NCBI RefSeq assembly: GCF_003014735.1
Contig: NZ_PYAX01000002.1
Coordinates: 434,001 to 498,000 of the forward strand
DNA: 64,000 nucleotides
Reading direction: 5' to 3'
DNA from: Saccharothrix carnea
GTDB lineage: Bacteria > Actinomycetota > Actinomycetes > Mycobacteriales > Pseudonocardiaceae
The stretch's first letter is position 1; each line of letters opens with the position of its first letter. Positions 31,802 through 40,649 of this stretch are shown piece by piece. Position numbers and translations under genes: made by a program. The notes below the pieces were generated by a model. The model saw only the letters and a list, made by a program, of their open reading frames with translations, ran no database searches and was not told the origin of the DNA.

Positions 31802-34800
31802 TCCGGCGACAGCGTGGCGCCGTGCGCGAAGTGCTCACCGAACGCCACCGGACCCAAGACCTCCATGACACGGGCAGTGATCCGGTCGACGTCGGCGCGT
31901 TCGCCGGCAGGCAGGGGGGCGTTGCGGGATCGTCGGGCCGCATCCGCCGCGCCCAGCAAGGTCGCGGCGGCGGCCGGGTCGCACGTGGCGCCGGCCAGGC
32001 CCTCCAGAGCCAACGCCAGCGCACGCGGGTCGCCCGTGCCGAGGGCGGCCGCGTAGCTCTCCCGGTGGCGGGCGGCGGCGGTTGTCGGGTCGGCGCGCAG
32101 TTCGGCGATGAAGCCCAGTTCGGCCAGCACCAACGCGTTCGCGCCGGACAGGCCGACCTCGTCGTGCCAGGCCAGCACGGTGTGCAGCAGTTGCTCCGCG
32201 GTGTCCAGGTCGCCCGCGCGGCGTGCGCCCAGCGCCAGGCCGAGTCGAGCGTTGACCTCACCGGCTCGGAAACCGTGCTCCGCGGCCAGGTTCAGCGCAC
32301 GTTCGTGGTGCTCGCGCGCCCGCTCGTGATCACCGGCGAGCAGGGCGATGCGTCCCAGGCCGGCGGTCAGGTCGGACACCTCCGGCCACAGCCCGAGCTG
32401 TTCGGCCAACCGCAGGCCGGCGCGCAGCCGCTCCGCCGCCTCGTCGTAGTCGCCGAACACCTCGGCCACCGCGGCGAGCGGCCGGGTGCCGCGCAGCCTG
32501 CCCCACGTGTCACCGAGGTCGTGGAACAGCGCGACGCTGCGCTCACCGTCCCGTGCCGCCGCCTCCAGGTCGCCGCGCAGGAGTCCCTGGAGCGCGCGGT
32601 CGCTGAGTGCCGCGGCCGTGCCCCACCGGTCGCCGGTCGCGGTGAAGGCGGTCAGCGCCCGCTCGGTCAGGTCTTCCGCCGAGGTGACGTCGCCGATCTC
32701 GCACAGGGCGTGGCCGAGGAACCAGAACGCGTGCGGTTCCGGGCACGACCGCAGCGCGGCCTCGATCCGCGCGTCCCGGTCCGCGCCCTGACCGGTCAGG
32801 ATGCCGATGCCGGCGTGCCAGGCCGTGGTGGCGCCGGTCCGGCCCACCGCGTGGACGGTCTCGAACGCACGCCGTGCCTCACCCAACCTGCCGCGCAGCA
32901 CCCAGTACCACGCCAGGGCGTCCACCAGGCGCAACGCCTGCGCGGTCAACCCCAGCCGCACGGCGTGGTCCAGCGCCACGCGCAGGTTCGCCGAGTCCGC
33001 GTCCAGCCGCCGCAACCACTCGTGCTGCTCCGGCCCGCGCAACCGGGCCCGCTCGGCGAGGTCGGTGTAGTACTCGACGTGCCGCGCCCGCACGTCCTCC
33101 AGCTCGCCCGCCTCGGCCAACCGTTCCACGCAGTACGCCGCGACCGACTCCAGCAGCCGGTACCGGTGGCCGCCCGCGCCCTCCACCGCGACCACCAGCG
33201 ACCGGTCCACCAACCCGGTCAGCACCTCCAGCACGTCGCCGCCGCCGCACACCGCCTCGGCCGCCTCGAACGTGCAGCCCTCGTGGTGCACGGCCAGCCG
33301 GCGCAGCACCACCCGCGCCGCGTCATCCAGCAGCTCCCAGCTCCAGTCGATCATCGCGCGCAGGGTCCGCTGGCGCGGCGGCGCGTCCCGGTACCCGCCC
33401 GCCAGCACGCGGAACCGGTCGTCCAGCCGGGACAGCACGCCGGTCACGCCCAGCGCCCGCACCTTCGTCGCGGCCAGCTCCAGCGCCAGCGGCAGGCCGT
33501 CCAACCGGCGGCAGATCGCCACCACCGCGTCGGCGTCCAGGGCGGATCCGGGCGCCGCGGCGGTGGCGCGGGCGACGAACAGCTCCACCGCGTCCGCGAC
33601 GGCCAGCGGCGTCACGGGGTGGCGCACCTCGCCCGCGACGGCCAGCGGCTCCTGGCTGGTCGCCAGCACGCGCAGGTGCGGCGCGGTCCGCAGCACGTGC
33701 GCGGTCAACGCGGCCACCTCGGGGATCATCGGCTCGCAGTTGTCCAGCACGAGCAGCATCCGCTTGTCCCGCAACGCCATCCCCAGCCGGTCGACCGTGT
33801 CGACGTGCTCGCCGCCCCACGTGCCGTCGTCGCGGATGCCCAGCACCGCCGCGACCACGTCGGGCAGCGAGCACGGCGCGGACACCTCGACGATCCGCAC
33901 ACCGTCGGCGAACCCGTCCACCAGCCGCCGGGCGGCCTCCACCGCGAGCCTGGTCTTGCCGACCCCGCCCGGACCGGTCAACGTCACCAGCCGGTGCTCG
34001 CCCAGCAGCCGCCGCACCTCGGCCACGTCGTGCTCCCGGCCGACGAGCGGGGTGAGCGGGTTCGGCAGGTTCGCGGCCGGACGCACCGGCGGCGCGAGGT
34101 CGGCGTCCTGGTCCAGCATCGCCCGGTGCAGCGCGGCCAGCTCGGGGCTCGGGTCCACGCCCAGCTCGTCGGCCAGCCGCCGGCGCAGGTCGTCGTAGCC
34201 CGCCAACGCCTCGTGCTGCCGCCCCGACCGGTAGAGGGCACGCAGGTGGATCGCGCGCAGGCGTTCCCGCAACGGGTGCTCGGAGACGACGTCCGCCAGC
34301 TCGGCCACCACCGCCGCGTGCTCGCCCAGCTCCAGCCGGGCCTGCGCCAGGTCCTCCACGGCGACCAGCCGCTGCTCGTCGAGCCGGGTGACCGCCGACC
34401 GGGTGAAGTCGTGATCGGCGAAGTCCGCGAACGCCGATCCGCGCCACAGGTCCAGCGCGTCGGCCAGCACCGCCGCCCGTGCCGCCGGGTCGACCACCTC
34501 GTGGGCCCGCGCGGTCAGCTCGGCGAACCGGTCGGCGTCCACGTCGCCGGCGTGCAGGAGGTAGCCGGGCGAACGGGACTCGACCAGGTCCCGGCCACCG
34601 GGCTCGGCCTCCTCCAGCGCACGGCGCAGCTGCGACACCTTCGCGTGCAGCGCGCGCAGCGGGTTGGCGGGCCCGTCGTCGCCCCACAGGTCGGCGACCA
34701 GCCGGTCCGCCGACACCGGACGGCCGCGGTGGGCCAGCAGGTCGGCGAGCAGCACGCGCACCTTGCGCTCGGGCACCCGCACCGGCGTGCCGTCCCCGGT

Positions 34801-34836
34801 CCGGACGTCCAGCGGACCCAGCACCCCGAAACGCAT
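31759..34836 (-). CDS. BTAD/NB-ARC/TPR transcriptional regulator (AfsR/SARP-like)
   Basis: 1,025 residues: an OmpR-type winged helix (about 1-90, VRVLLADLLAHRGRPVSADRLV), a BTAD domain (about 95-240, LRERLRAIHLRALYRSGRQ), an NB-ARC ATPase (P-loop GPGGVGKTRL, LLVLDNCE) and a C-terminal TPR-rich region. This is the architecture of large AfsR-type regulators. Clustered Arg/Gly/Ala residues are normal for this GC. ATG at 34836; it is divergent from the oxidoreductase at 34939 across 102 bp, so that gene is a likely target. Its stop overlaps the end of the recombinase relic. Confidence 0.92.
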   Translation of the reverse strand: MRFGVLGPLDVRTGDGTPVRVPERKVRVLLADLLAHRGRPVSADRLVADLWGDDGPANPLRALHAKVSQLRRALEEAEPGGRDLVESRSPGYLLHAGDVDADRFAELTARAHEVVDPAARAAVLADALDLWRGSAFADFADHDFTRSAVTRLDEQRLVAVEDLAQARLELGEHAAVVAELADVVSEHPLRERLRAIHLRALYRSGRQHEALAGYDDLRRRLADELGVDPSPELAALHRAMLDQDADLAPPVRPAANLPNPLTPLVGREHDVAEVRRLLGEHRLVTLTGPGGVGKTRLAVEAARRLVDGFADGVRIVEVSAPCSLPDVVAAVLGIRDDGTWGGEHVDTVDRLGMALRDKRMLLVLDNCEPMIPEVAALTAHVLRTAPHLRVLATSQEPLAVAGEVRHPVTPLAVADAVELFVARATAAAPGSALDADAVVAICRRLDGLPLALELAATKVRALGVTGVLSRLDDRFRVLAGGYRDAPPRQRTLRAMIDWSWELLDDAARVVLRRLAVHHEGCTFEAAEAVCGGGDVLEVLTGLVDRSLVVAVEGAGGHRYRLLESVAAYCVERLAEAGELEDVRARHVEYYTDLAERARLRGPEQHEWLRRLDADSANLRVALDHAVRLGLTAQALRLVDALAWYWVLRGRLGEARRAFETVHAVGRTGATTAWHAGIGILTGQGADRDARIEAALRSCPEPHAFWFLGHALCEIGDVTSAEDLTERALTAFTATGDRWGTAAALSDRALQGLLRGDLEAAARDGERSVALFHDLGDTWGRLRGTRPLAAVAEVFGDYDEAAERLRAGLRLAEQLGLWPEVSDLTAGLGRIALLAGDHERAREHHERALNLAAEHGFRAGEVNARLGLALGARRAGDLDTAEQLLHTVLAWHDEVGLSGANALVLAELGFIAELRADPTTAAARHRESYAAALGTGDPRALALALEGLAGATCDPAAAATLLGAADAARRSRNAPLPAGERADVDRITARVMEVLGPVAFGEHFAHGATLSPDQALVYSESGLEKI

Positions 34837-34938
34837 GGTCACCACCGTAGTCGAGGCGACCCGAACAAGATCGGAGCAGAACCCGAACACCCCACCGGCA
34901 CCGTGGTCCTCGAAGCACAACCCGCACGGAGGAACACC

Positions 34939-35946
34939 ATGTCGAACACCACCCGCGAGATCCGCCTCGCCGCACGCCCGGTCGGCGAGCCCGGTCCGGA
35001 GAACTTCACCCTGGCCACCGTCGACCTGCCGGAGCTGAACGACGGGCAGGTGCTCGTGCGCAACACGTGGATGTCGGTCGACCCGTACATGCGCGGCCGG
35101 ATGGACGAGGGCGAGTCGTACATCCCGCCGTTCCGGGTCGGCGCGGCGCTGGACGGCGGCGCGATCGGCGAGGTCGTCGCGTCCCGGGCGGAGGCGGTGC
35201 CGGTCGGCGCGACCGTGTCCCACTTCCTCGGCTGGCGCGAGCACGCCGTGGTGGACGCCTCGGCGGTGACCGTGGTGGACACCGCGCTCGCGCCGCCGCA
35301 GGCGTACCTGGGCGTCCTGGGCACGCCGGGGCTCACCGCGTACGTGAGCCTGACCGAGATCGCGCCCGTGCGACCCGGTGACGTGGTGTTCGTGTCGGCC
35401 GCCGCGGGCGCGGTCGGCAGCGTCGCCGGGCAGATCGCCAAGCAGTTGGGCGCGTCCCGGGTGATCGGTTCGGCGGGCGGCCCGGTGAAGGCGGAGAAGC
35501 TGGCGGACTTCGGCTTCGACGCGGCGCTGGACTACCGGTCCGGGCCGATCGGCGAGCAGCTGGCGTCGGCCGCGCCCGTGGGCATCGACGTCTACCTCGA
35601 CCACGTCGGCGGTGACCACCTGGAGGCCGCCATCGGCGCGCTGCGGCCCGGCGGTCGGGTCGCGCTGGTGGGCGCGATCAGCCAGTACAACGCGACCGGG
35701 CCGGTGCCGGGGCCGAACCTCTACCCGGCCGCGGTCAAGCAGCTCAGCCTGCGCGGCATGGTCGTCAGCTCGTACCTGGACCGGTTCCCCGAGTACGTCG
35801 GGCGTGCCGCCGGGTGGCTGGCGGAGGGCGTGCTGCGGACCGAGGAGACGGTGTTCGACGGGCTGGAGCGGGCGCCGGAGGCGTTCCTCGGTGTGCTGAG
35901 CGGTGCCAACACCGGCAAGATGCTCGTCCGGCTGGACGCCCGGTGA
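34939..35946 (+). CDS. NADP-dependent MDR-family oxidoreductase (2-alkenal/quinone reductase type)
   Basis: 335 residues of the zinc-free medium-chain reductase family: SVDPYMRGRM near residue 45, GTPGLTAYVSL, then a Rossmann fold with AAAGAVGSVAGQIAK and a C-terminal LVRLDAR. It closely follows the YncB/CurA-like NADPH reductases acting on alkenals or quinones. ATG at 34939 after GGAGGAAC. It shares a four-base overlap with the next gene. Confidence 0.9.
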   Translation: MSNTTREIRLAARPVGEPGPENFTLATVDLPELNDGQVLVRNTWMSVDPYMRGRMDEGESYIPPFRVGAALDGGAIGEVVASRAEAVPVGATVSHFLGWREHAVVDASAVTVVDTALAPPQAYLGVLGTPGLTAYVSLTEIAPVRPGDVVFVSAAAGAVGSVAGQIAKQLGASRVIGSAGGPVKAEKLADFGFDAALDYRSGPIGEQLASAAPVGIDVYLDHVGGDHLEAAIGALRPGGRVALVGAISQYNATGPVPGPNLYPAAVKQLSLRGMVVSSYLDRFPEYVGRAAGWLAEGVLRTEETVFDGLERAPEAFLGVLSGANTGKMLVRLDAR

Positions 35947-36527
35947 AGGCGCTGCTGGTGGTGGCCCACCCGCGCACCGACTCGCTCACCGCGCGGGTGG
36001 CGGCCCGGCTGGGGGAGCACCTGACCGCGCACGGCGTCGAGGTCGACGTGCTGGACCTGCACGCCGAGGGCTTCGACCCGCGCATGACACCGGAGGACGA
36101 GCCGGACTGGGCCGACCGCGACAAGGTCTACTCGGCGCAGGTGCGGGCGCACATGGACCGGATCTCCGCGGCGGACCTGCTGGTGGTGGTGTTCCCGGTC
36201 TGGTGGTTCGCGCCGCCCGCAGTCCTCAAGGGCTGGATCGACCGGGTCTGGAACCACGGCTTCGCCTACGGGCGTAGCCAACCGCGCCTGGCGGGCAAGC
36301 GGATGTGGTGGATCGGACTGGCGGGGGAGTCGGCGGAGACGTTCGCCGAGCACGGCATGGCCGAGGTGCTGGACCGGCAGCTCCGGGTGGGCGTATCGAA
36401 CTACTGCGGCATCACCGACGCGTCGGTGACCCTGCTGCACGGCACGCTGGCCGGCGAGGACCACGTCCGGGCGCTGCTGGCGGGCGTCACCGACCTGGTC
36501 GACGTCGGCGGTCGCGTCGGGAGTTGA
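35943..36527 (+). CDS. NAD(P)H:quinone oxidoreductase (flavodoxin-fold)
   Basis: 194 residues with a flavodoxin-2 fold: VVAHPRTDSLTARVA (phosphate loop), VVFPVWWFAPPAVLKGWIDRV (flavin and active-site loop) and GYxxG-type late segments. Similar to MdaB/NQO-type and Kef-associated reductases. The GTG at 35943 overlaps the upstream TGA (GTGA), so the reductase pair is coupled. Confidence 0.9.
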   Translation: MKALLVVAHPRTDSLTARVAARLGEHLTAHGVEVDVLDLHAEGFDPRMTPEDEPDWADRDKVYSAQVRAHMDRISAADLLVVVFPVWWFAPPAVLKGWIDRVWNHGFAYGRSQPRLAGKRMWWIGLAGESAETFAEHGMAEVLDRQLRVGVSNYCGITDASVTLLHGTLAGEDHVRALLAGVTDLVDVGGRVGS

Positions 36528-36706
36528 GGGGTCGGCGCGGCGGTCGCCTCTCGGCGAGTGGCTCGACGCGGCTCCAGCCGAACGGTATTCCGCGAAGGCG
36601 CTAGGTGAGGCCCGGGGACACGGACCGCACCGACCGAGTGTTCCAACGGTTCGCGGGCGGCTGGTGTTCCCGGCCGGCCGTGGCGTGTGTCACGGACTCT
36701 CAGTTT

Positions 36707-36724
36707 CCGTACGCTACCGTACGG
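36707..36724. promoter_or_regulatory. Perfect palindromic operator before DUF3995 gene
   Basis: CCGTACG, four bases, CGTACGG: perfect 7-bp arms. A further half-site GCGTACGG lies at 36742-36749, next to the ribosome-binding site. The form suits a TetR-type repressor; no such regulator is encoded nearby. Confidence 0.6.
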
Positions 36725-36758
36725 CCAGCGACCATACGCAGGCGTACGGAGGTGTCGG

Positions 36759-37175
36759 ATGGCGGTGTTGGCCCTGTTCACGGCAGGTGTTCTGGTGCTG
36801 GTGGGTGCGCTGCACGTGCTGTGGATCTTCTCGCCGTGGCCCCTGCGGTCACGCGAGGAGTTCGCGCGGCGGGTGGTGGACGTGCCACCGGAGAAGCTGC
36901 CGTCGCCCGGCCTGACGCTGGCCGTGGCCCTGGCGCTCGGGCTGGCGGCCTCCCTGGTGGTGGGCCGGGCGGGGTTGGTCGGCCTGCCGGGCCCGTCGTG
37001 GGTGCCGTTCGTCGGTACGGCGGGCGTGGCGGCGGTCTTGCTGCTGCGCGGTGCGAGCGGGCTCGTCGTGTCGTCGCGCAAGTCGACCGAGTTCGCCCGG
37101 CTCGACCGGCGCGTCTACTCGCCGCTGTGCCTGGCGCTGGCGACGTCCTGCGCGGTGGTCGCGTTCGGCGCGTGA
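36759..37175 (+). CDS. DUF3995 membrane protein
   Basis: 138 residues with four helices, an N-terminal LHVLWIFSPWPLRS motif typical of DUF3995, and a conserved RKSTEFARLDRRVYSPLC loop before the last helix. ATG at 36759 follows GGAGG. The promoter has a perfect palindrome. Function unknown. Confidence 0.85.
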   Translation: MAVLALFTAGVLVLVGALHVLWIFSPWPLRSREEFARRVVDVPPEKLPSPGLTLAVALALGLAASLVVGRAGLVGLPGPSWVPFVGTAGVAAVLLLRGASGLVVSSRKSTEFARLDRRVYSPLCLALATSCAVVAFGA

Positions 37176-37181
37176 CGTGGA

Positions 37182-37222
37182 ATCGGCCCCCGCCCGGACT
37201 CCGAGGTCCGAACGGGGGCCGA
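37182..37222. terminator. Bidirectional terminator hairpin
   Basis: TCGGCCCCCG and CGGGGGCCGA arms around a 21-base loop, lying between the convergent DUF3995 and xylanase genes. Confidence 0.7.
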
Positions 37223-37239
37223 CGGCTTGCGTGGTGTGA

Positions 37240-38406
37240 CTACTTGGCGCAGCCCGGCAGGTGCGGGTGGCGCTCGCCGCGCTCGACGGACTCCTTGGCG
37301 AGCGTGCACTGCATGACGTCGTAGGCCGGCTTGCGGGTGAAGTCGTCCCACATGACCGTCGCGGCGCCCTCGCCCTGGAAGAACACCGGCACCCAGGAGT
37401 ACTTGTCGGTGAAGCCCCAGATCGTGAAGGAGTCACAGCCTTCGACGTTGAGGCACGCGACCAGCGTGCGGTTGTAGTAGTCGGCCTGCTTGGCCAGCAT
37501 CTCCGCGGTCGGCACGCCGTCCGCGGGCAGGTCCATCCGCACGTCCAGCTCGGTGATGGCGGTGCCGAGACCGAGGTCGGCGAACCGCTTGAGGTTCGTC
37601 TCCAGGTCACCGGGGAAGCCGTACCGGGTGCTGAGGTGCGACTGGGCGGAGAAGCCGTGCACCGGCACGCCCTGCGCCAACAGGTCCTTGATCAACGCGT
37701 AGTAGGCGTTGCTCTTGGCGTTGACGCTCTCCACGTTGTAGTCGTTGAAGTACAGCTCGGCCTTGGGGTCGGCCTCGTGCGCCCAGCGGAACGCGTCCGC
37801 GATGATGCCGGGGCCCAGCTCGCGGATCCAGATGTTGTCGGTGGTGCGCAGCGCGCCCGACTCGTTGAAGATCTCGTTGGCCACGTCCCACTGCTGGATC
37901 TTGCCCTTGTACCGGCCGACCACCGTGGTGATGTGCTCGCGCAGGATCTCGCGCAGCTCCTCGGCGGTGAAGTCGCCCTGCTCCAGCCACGCCGGGTTCT
38001 GGCTGTGCCACAACAGCGTGTGCCCGCGGACGACCTGCCGGTTCTTCTGCGCGAACTTCACGATGGCGTCGGCCATGCCGAAGTTGTAGCGGTCGCGCTC
38101 CGGGTGGATGTACTCCCACTTCATCTGGTTCTCGGCGGACACCGAGCTGAACTCCTTGGCCAGCACGGAGCGGTACTCGAGGTCCTTGGTGAACGGGTCG
38201 GGGTAGGGCTGGCTCTCGTGGTGGCCGCCACCGGCTGCGGCGGTGCCGATGTAGAACCCCTTGGGCGCCACCCAGCGGAGGGTGTCCTTCTTCGCGTGGC
38301 CCGGTGCGAGGTCACCCGTGTCGGGTGAGGCCGCGGCGACCAGGGCCAGGGGCGAGGTCAACGCCATCGCGGCGAGCGCGGCGGTGACGAGGCGGATCGA
38401 CTTCAT
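37240..38406 (-). CDS. GH10 endo-1,4-beta-xylanase
   Basis: 388 residues: a Sec signal peptide (about 1-26), then one GH10 barrel. Acid/base Glu178 is in WDVANEIFNE and nucleophile Glu286 in AITELDVR; RGHTLLWHSQ and the WGFTDKYSW subsite residues are present. No carbohydrate-binding module, so it is a small secreted xylanase. A CGAAA-C-TTTCG palindrome lies in its promoter. Neighbouring LPMO and pectate lyases support a plant-wall role. Confidence 0.95.
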   Translation of the reverse strand: MKSIRLVTAALAAMALTSPLALVAAASPDTGDLAPGHAKKDTLRWVAPKGFYIGTAAAGGGHHESQPYPDPFTKDLEYRSVLAKEFSSVSAENQMKWEYIHPERDRYNFGMADAIVKFAQKNRQVVRGHTLLWHSQNPAWLEQGDFTAEELREILREHITTVVGRYKGKIQQWDVANEIFNESGALRTTDNIWIRELGPGIIADAFRWAHEADPKAELYFNDYNVESVNAKSNAYYALIKDLLAQGVPVHGFSAQSHLSTRYGFPGDLETNLKRFADLGLGTAITELDVRMDLPADGVPTAEMLAKQADYYNRTLVACLNVEGCDSFTIWGFTDKYSWVPVFFQGEGAATVMWDDFTRKPAYDVMQCTLAKESVERGERHPHLPGCAK

Positions 38407-38446
38407 GGCGGTCTTCGCTTTCTCGGACGACTACGACGGCGGCGTT

Positions 38447-38457
38447 CGAAAGTTTCG
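38447..38457. promoter_or_regulatory. CGAAA-type palindrome upstream of xylanase
   Basis: Perfect 11-bp palindrome with arms CGAAA and TTTCG around one base, 40 nt upstream of the xylanase ATG. Such short CGAAAC-type palindromes are known in some actinomycete xylanase promoters. Confidence 0.5.
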
Positions 38458-38856
38458 TCATTGATCCGGCAATTTTCGAGATGCCGGACCTTAAGACGGC
38501 CGCCGGGCGATCGTCAAGACCCAAATGAGACGGTGTCCGCGCTGGTGGGGGTACCGGTGGTGGTCCGGGTGGAGCAATCGCCGCGCCGCCCCTCGATCTC
38601 CCGATCGCGCCGGCCCGTCCCGGGTTTCGGCGACTACGCGGTCCGGCCGGGGTGTGAGGATCACCGCGAGGCGACGTCCATTGTGGACTGTAGTAACCGC
38701 TGCCCGCGAGTCGGTCGAGCCGGGAGTTCCGCCGAAACGCCCTTCCCGTGGTCGCGGGGGCGGTGTTTTGTCGAATTGCGGTCGAATGCGCGTCGAATGC
38801 GAACCTGTTGTCCGACAACACTTCCCATCTCCGTGCACGGCTCGTTACAGTGCGAT

Positions 38857-38872
38857 TTGGGAGCGCTCCCAA
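38857..38872. promoter_or_regulatory. CebR-type operator of the LPMO gene
   Basis: Perfect 16-bp palindrome TTGGGAGCGCTCCCAA, containing the 14-bp core TGGGAGCGCTCCCA recognised by the cellobiose-responsive repressor CebR in streptomycetes. About 48 bp before the LPMO start. Confidence 0.85.
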
Positions 38873-38919
38873 CCCATGGTCAATACCGGAACGTGGTCAT
38901 CCTCAACGAGGAGGAGAGA

Positions 38920-39591
38920 GTGGCGCTCAGATCAATACCGGCGAACAAGGGCCTGCTCGGCAGGGCCTTCGCGACGCTCGTGGTCGTCGGCGGACTCATG
39001 GCGAGCGTGCTGACCGGTGTCGCCCAGGCACACGGGTCGACCGTCGACCCGCCGTCGCGGAACTACGGCTGCTGGCAGCGCTGGGGCAGCGATTTCCAGA
39101 ACCCGACGATGGCACAGCAGGACCCGATGTGCTGGCAGGCCTGGCAGGCCGACACCACCGCGATGTGGAACTGGAACGGCCTGTACCGCGAAGGCGTGGC
39201 GGGCAACCACCAGGGTGCCATCCCCAACGGCCAGCTGTGCAGCGGCGGCCGTACCGGCGGCATGCGGTACGCGGCGCTGGACAACCCGGGTCAGTGGAAG
39301 GCGGTGACCAAGCCGCGGCAGTTCACCCTCGACATCTGGGACCAGGCCCGGCACGGCGCGGACTACCTCCGGGTGTACGTGACCAAGCAGGGCTTCAACG
39401 CGACGACGACGGCGTTGGGCTGGAACCACCTCGACCTGGTCGCGACGACGGGCCGTTACGCGCCGTCCGACCACTACAAGGTCGCGGTGAACGCGGGCAG
39501 CCGCACCGGTCGGCACGTGGTCTACGTGATCTGGCAGGCCAGTCACTCGGACCAGTCGTACTACTTCTGCAGCGACGTCATCTTCCAGTGA
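38920..39591 (+). CDS. AA10 lytic polysaccharide monooxygenase
   Basis: 223 residues: signal peptide 1-37 cleaved in AQA before His38, which becomes the copper-binding N-terminal His of the mature enzyme (HGSTVDPPSRNYGCW). The second ligand His is in GWNHLDLV. Four to six cysteines match AA10 disulphides. No carbohydrate-binding module. It oxidatively cleaves cellulose or chitin; which one is not certain, but the CebR palindrome upstream argues for cellulose. GTG at 38920 follows GAGGAGGAGAGA. Confidence 0.93.
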   Translation: MALRSIPANKGLLGRAFATLVVVGGLMASVLTGVAQAHGSTVDPPSRNYGCWQRWGSDFQNPTMAQQDPMCWQAWQADTTAMWNWNGLYREGVAGNHQGAIPNGQLCSGGRTGGMRYAALDNPGQWKAVTKPRQFTLDIWDQARHGADYLRVYVTKQGFNATTTALGWNHLDLVATTGRYAPSDHYKVAVNAGSRTGRHVVYVIWQASHSDQSYYFCSDVIFQ

Positions 39592-39605
39592 GTCCTGCCT
39601 GACGC

Positions 39606-39643
39606 GGATCCGGGCCCCCGCCACACCGGCGAGGGCCCGGATC
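39606..39643. terminator. Bidirectional terminator hairpin
   Basis: Arms GGATCCGGGCCC and GGGCCCGGATC around a short loop, between the LPMO and the last pectate lyase. Confidence 0.65.
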
Positions 39644-39652
39644 TCGCGCTCG

Positions 39653-40633
39653 TCACACCCGGCCGACACCGGCGCCGGCGGTGACCAGGCGCGGCACGGA
39701 CGCGGGGTCGTCCACGGTGTAGCTGTAGTAGGTGCGCGGTTCGACCACGGTGCCGAGCGTCTCCGGGGCACCGGACCCGGCGTAGATGTTGTTGCGCTCG
39801 ACCACTCGTCCCGGTCCGCTCTTGTCGTAGCCGGACAGGATCGGGTGGGCGACGTTCTCGAAGTAGTTCCCCTCGACCACGACGCCCGCGTCCATGGTGG
39901 ACGCGACGCCGTAGAGCGAGTTGCCGCGGTAGTAGTTGTTGTAGACGTGCACCGGCTCGCCGAAGCGGACGCGCGGGTGGCGTTGGTCGGTGCCGTCGAA
40001 GAAGTTGTGGTGGTAGGTGACGCGCAGCTTGCCGCGGTCGGTGGTGTAGGTGTCGGAGTGCCCGAGCAGGGCGGCCTTGCTGTGGTGGTGGAAGTGGTTC
40101 CACGACACGGTGACGTAGTCGGAGTTGCGCTTGACGTCGAGCAGGCCGTCGTAGCCGTTCGACAGGTCGCAGTGGTCGATCCACACGTGGTGCGCGGAGT
40201 TGGTGACGCTGATCGAGTCGTCCGCGGCGTCGGTGAACCGCAGGTTGCGGATGATGACGTTGTTGCCGGGGCGGGTGGTGGAGCCGAGTTGCAGCCCGCC
40301 GCCGGTGATCTCGGCGGTGGAGCCGACGCCGACGATCGTCTTGTTCGCCACGACGGTCAGCATCTCGTCGCCGACCTGGATGCGGCCGGACACGGAGATG
40401 ACGTAGGGCTCCTTGCGGCCCACGTAGTCGGCGAGGGCGGCGGCCGTGGTGACGGTGACGGCCTGGCCACCCGCGCCGCCGGTGGTGCCGTTCTGGCCCA
40501 GGGCGTTGACGCCGGCGAACCCGTCGGCGACGTTGAGCGCGCCGACACCGGCCCACGCCGGGCGTGGCACGGTGGCGACGACCGCGGCGAGCGCCGTGCC
40601 GGTGAGCAGCCTGCGGCGGTTGAGTGGGCTCAT
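39653..40633 (-). CDS. PL1 pectate lyase (third in operon)
   Basis: 326 residues: twin-arginine-type signal (NRRRLLTGTALAAVV), then a right-handed beta-helix of PL1. Calcium and substrate motifs: HHVWIDHCDLSNGYDGLLDVK, WNHFHHHSKAALLGHSD and the RHPRVRFGEPVHVYNNYY region with catalytic Arg in the PRVRFG segment. The ATG lies after AGGAGG. Secreted; 16 bp behind the middle lyase, in one operon. Confidence 0.93.
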   Translation of the reverse strand: MSPLNRRRLLTGTALAAVVATVPRPAWAGVGALNVADGFAGVNALGQNGTTGGAGGQAVTVTTAAALADYVGRKEPYVISVSGRIQVGDEMLTVVANKTIVGVGSTAEITGGGLQLGSTTRPGNNVIIRNLRFTDAADDSISVTNSAHHVWIDHCDLSNGYDGLLDVKRNSDYVTVSWNHFHHHSKAALLGHSDTYTTDRGKLRVTYHHNFFDGTDQRHPRVRFGEPVHVYNNYYRGNSLYGVASTMDAGVVVEGNYFENVAHPILSGYDKSGPGRVVERNNIYAGSGAPETLGTVVEPRTYYSYTVDDPASVPRLVTAGAGVGRV

Positions 40634-40649
40634 GCGTGGCCTCCTGGGG

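Larger units (their letters stand above)
38407..38919. other. Divergent promoter region between xylanase and LPMO genes
   Basis: 513 bp with no convincing gene. It carries a short palindrome at 38447-38457 for the xylanase and a CebR-type palindrome at 38857-38872 for the LPMO. Confidence 0.6.
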
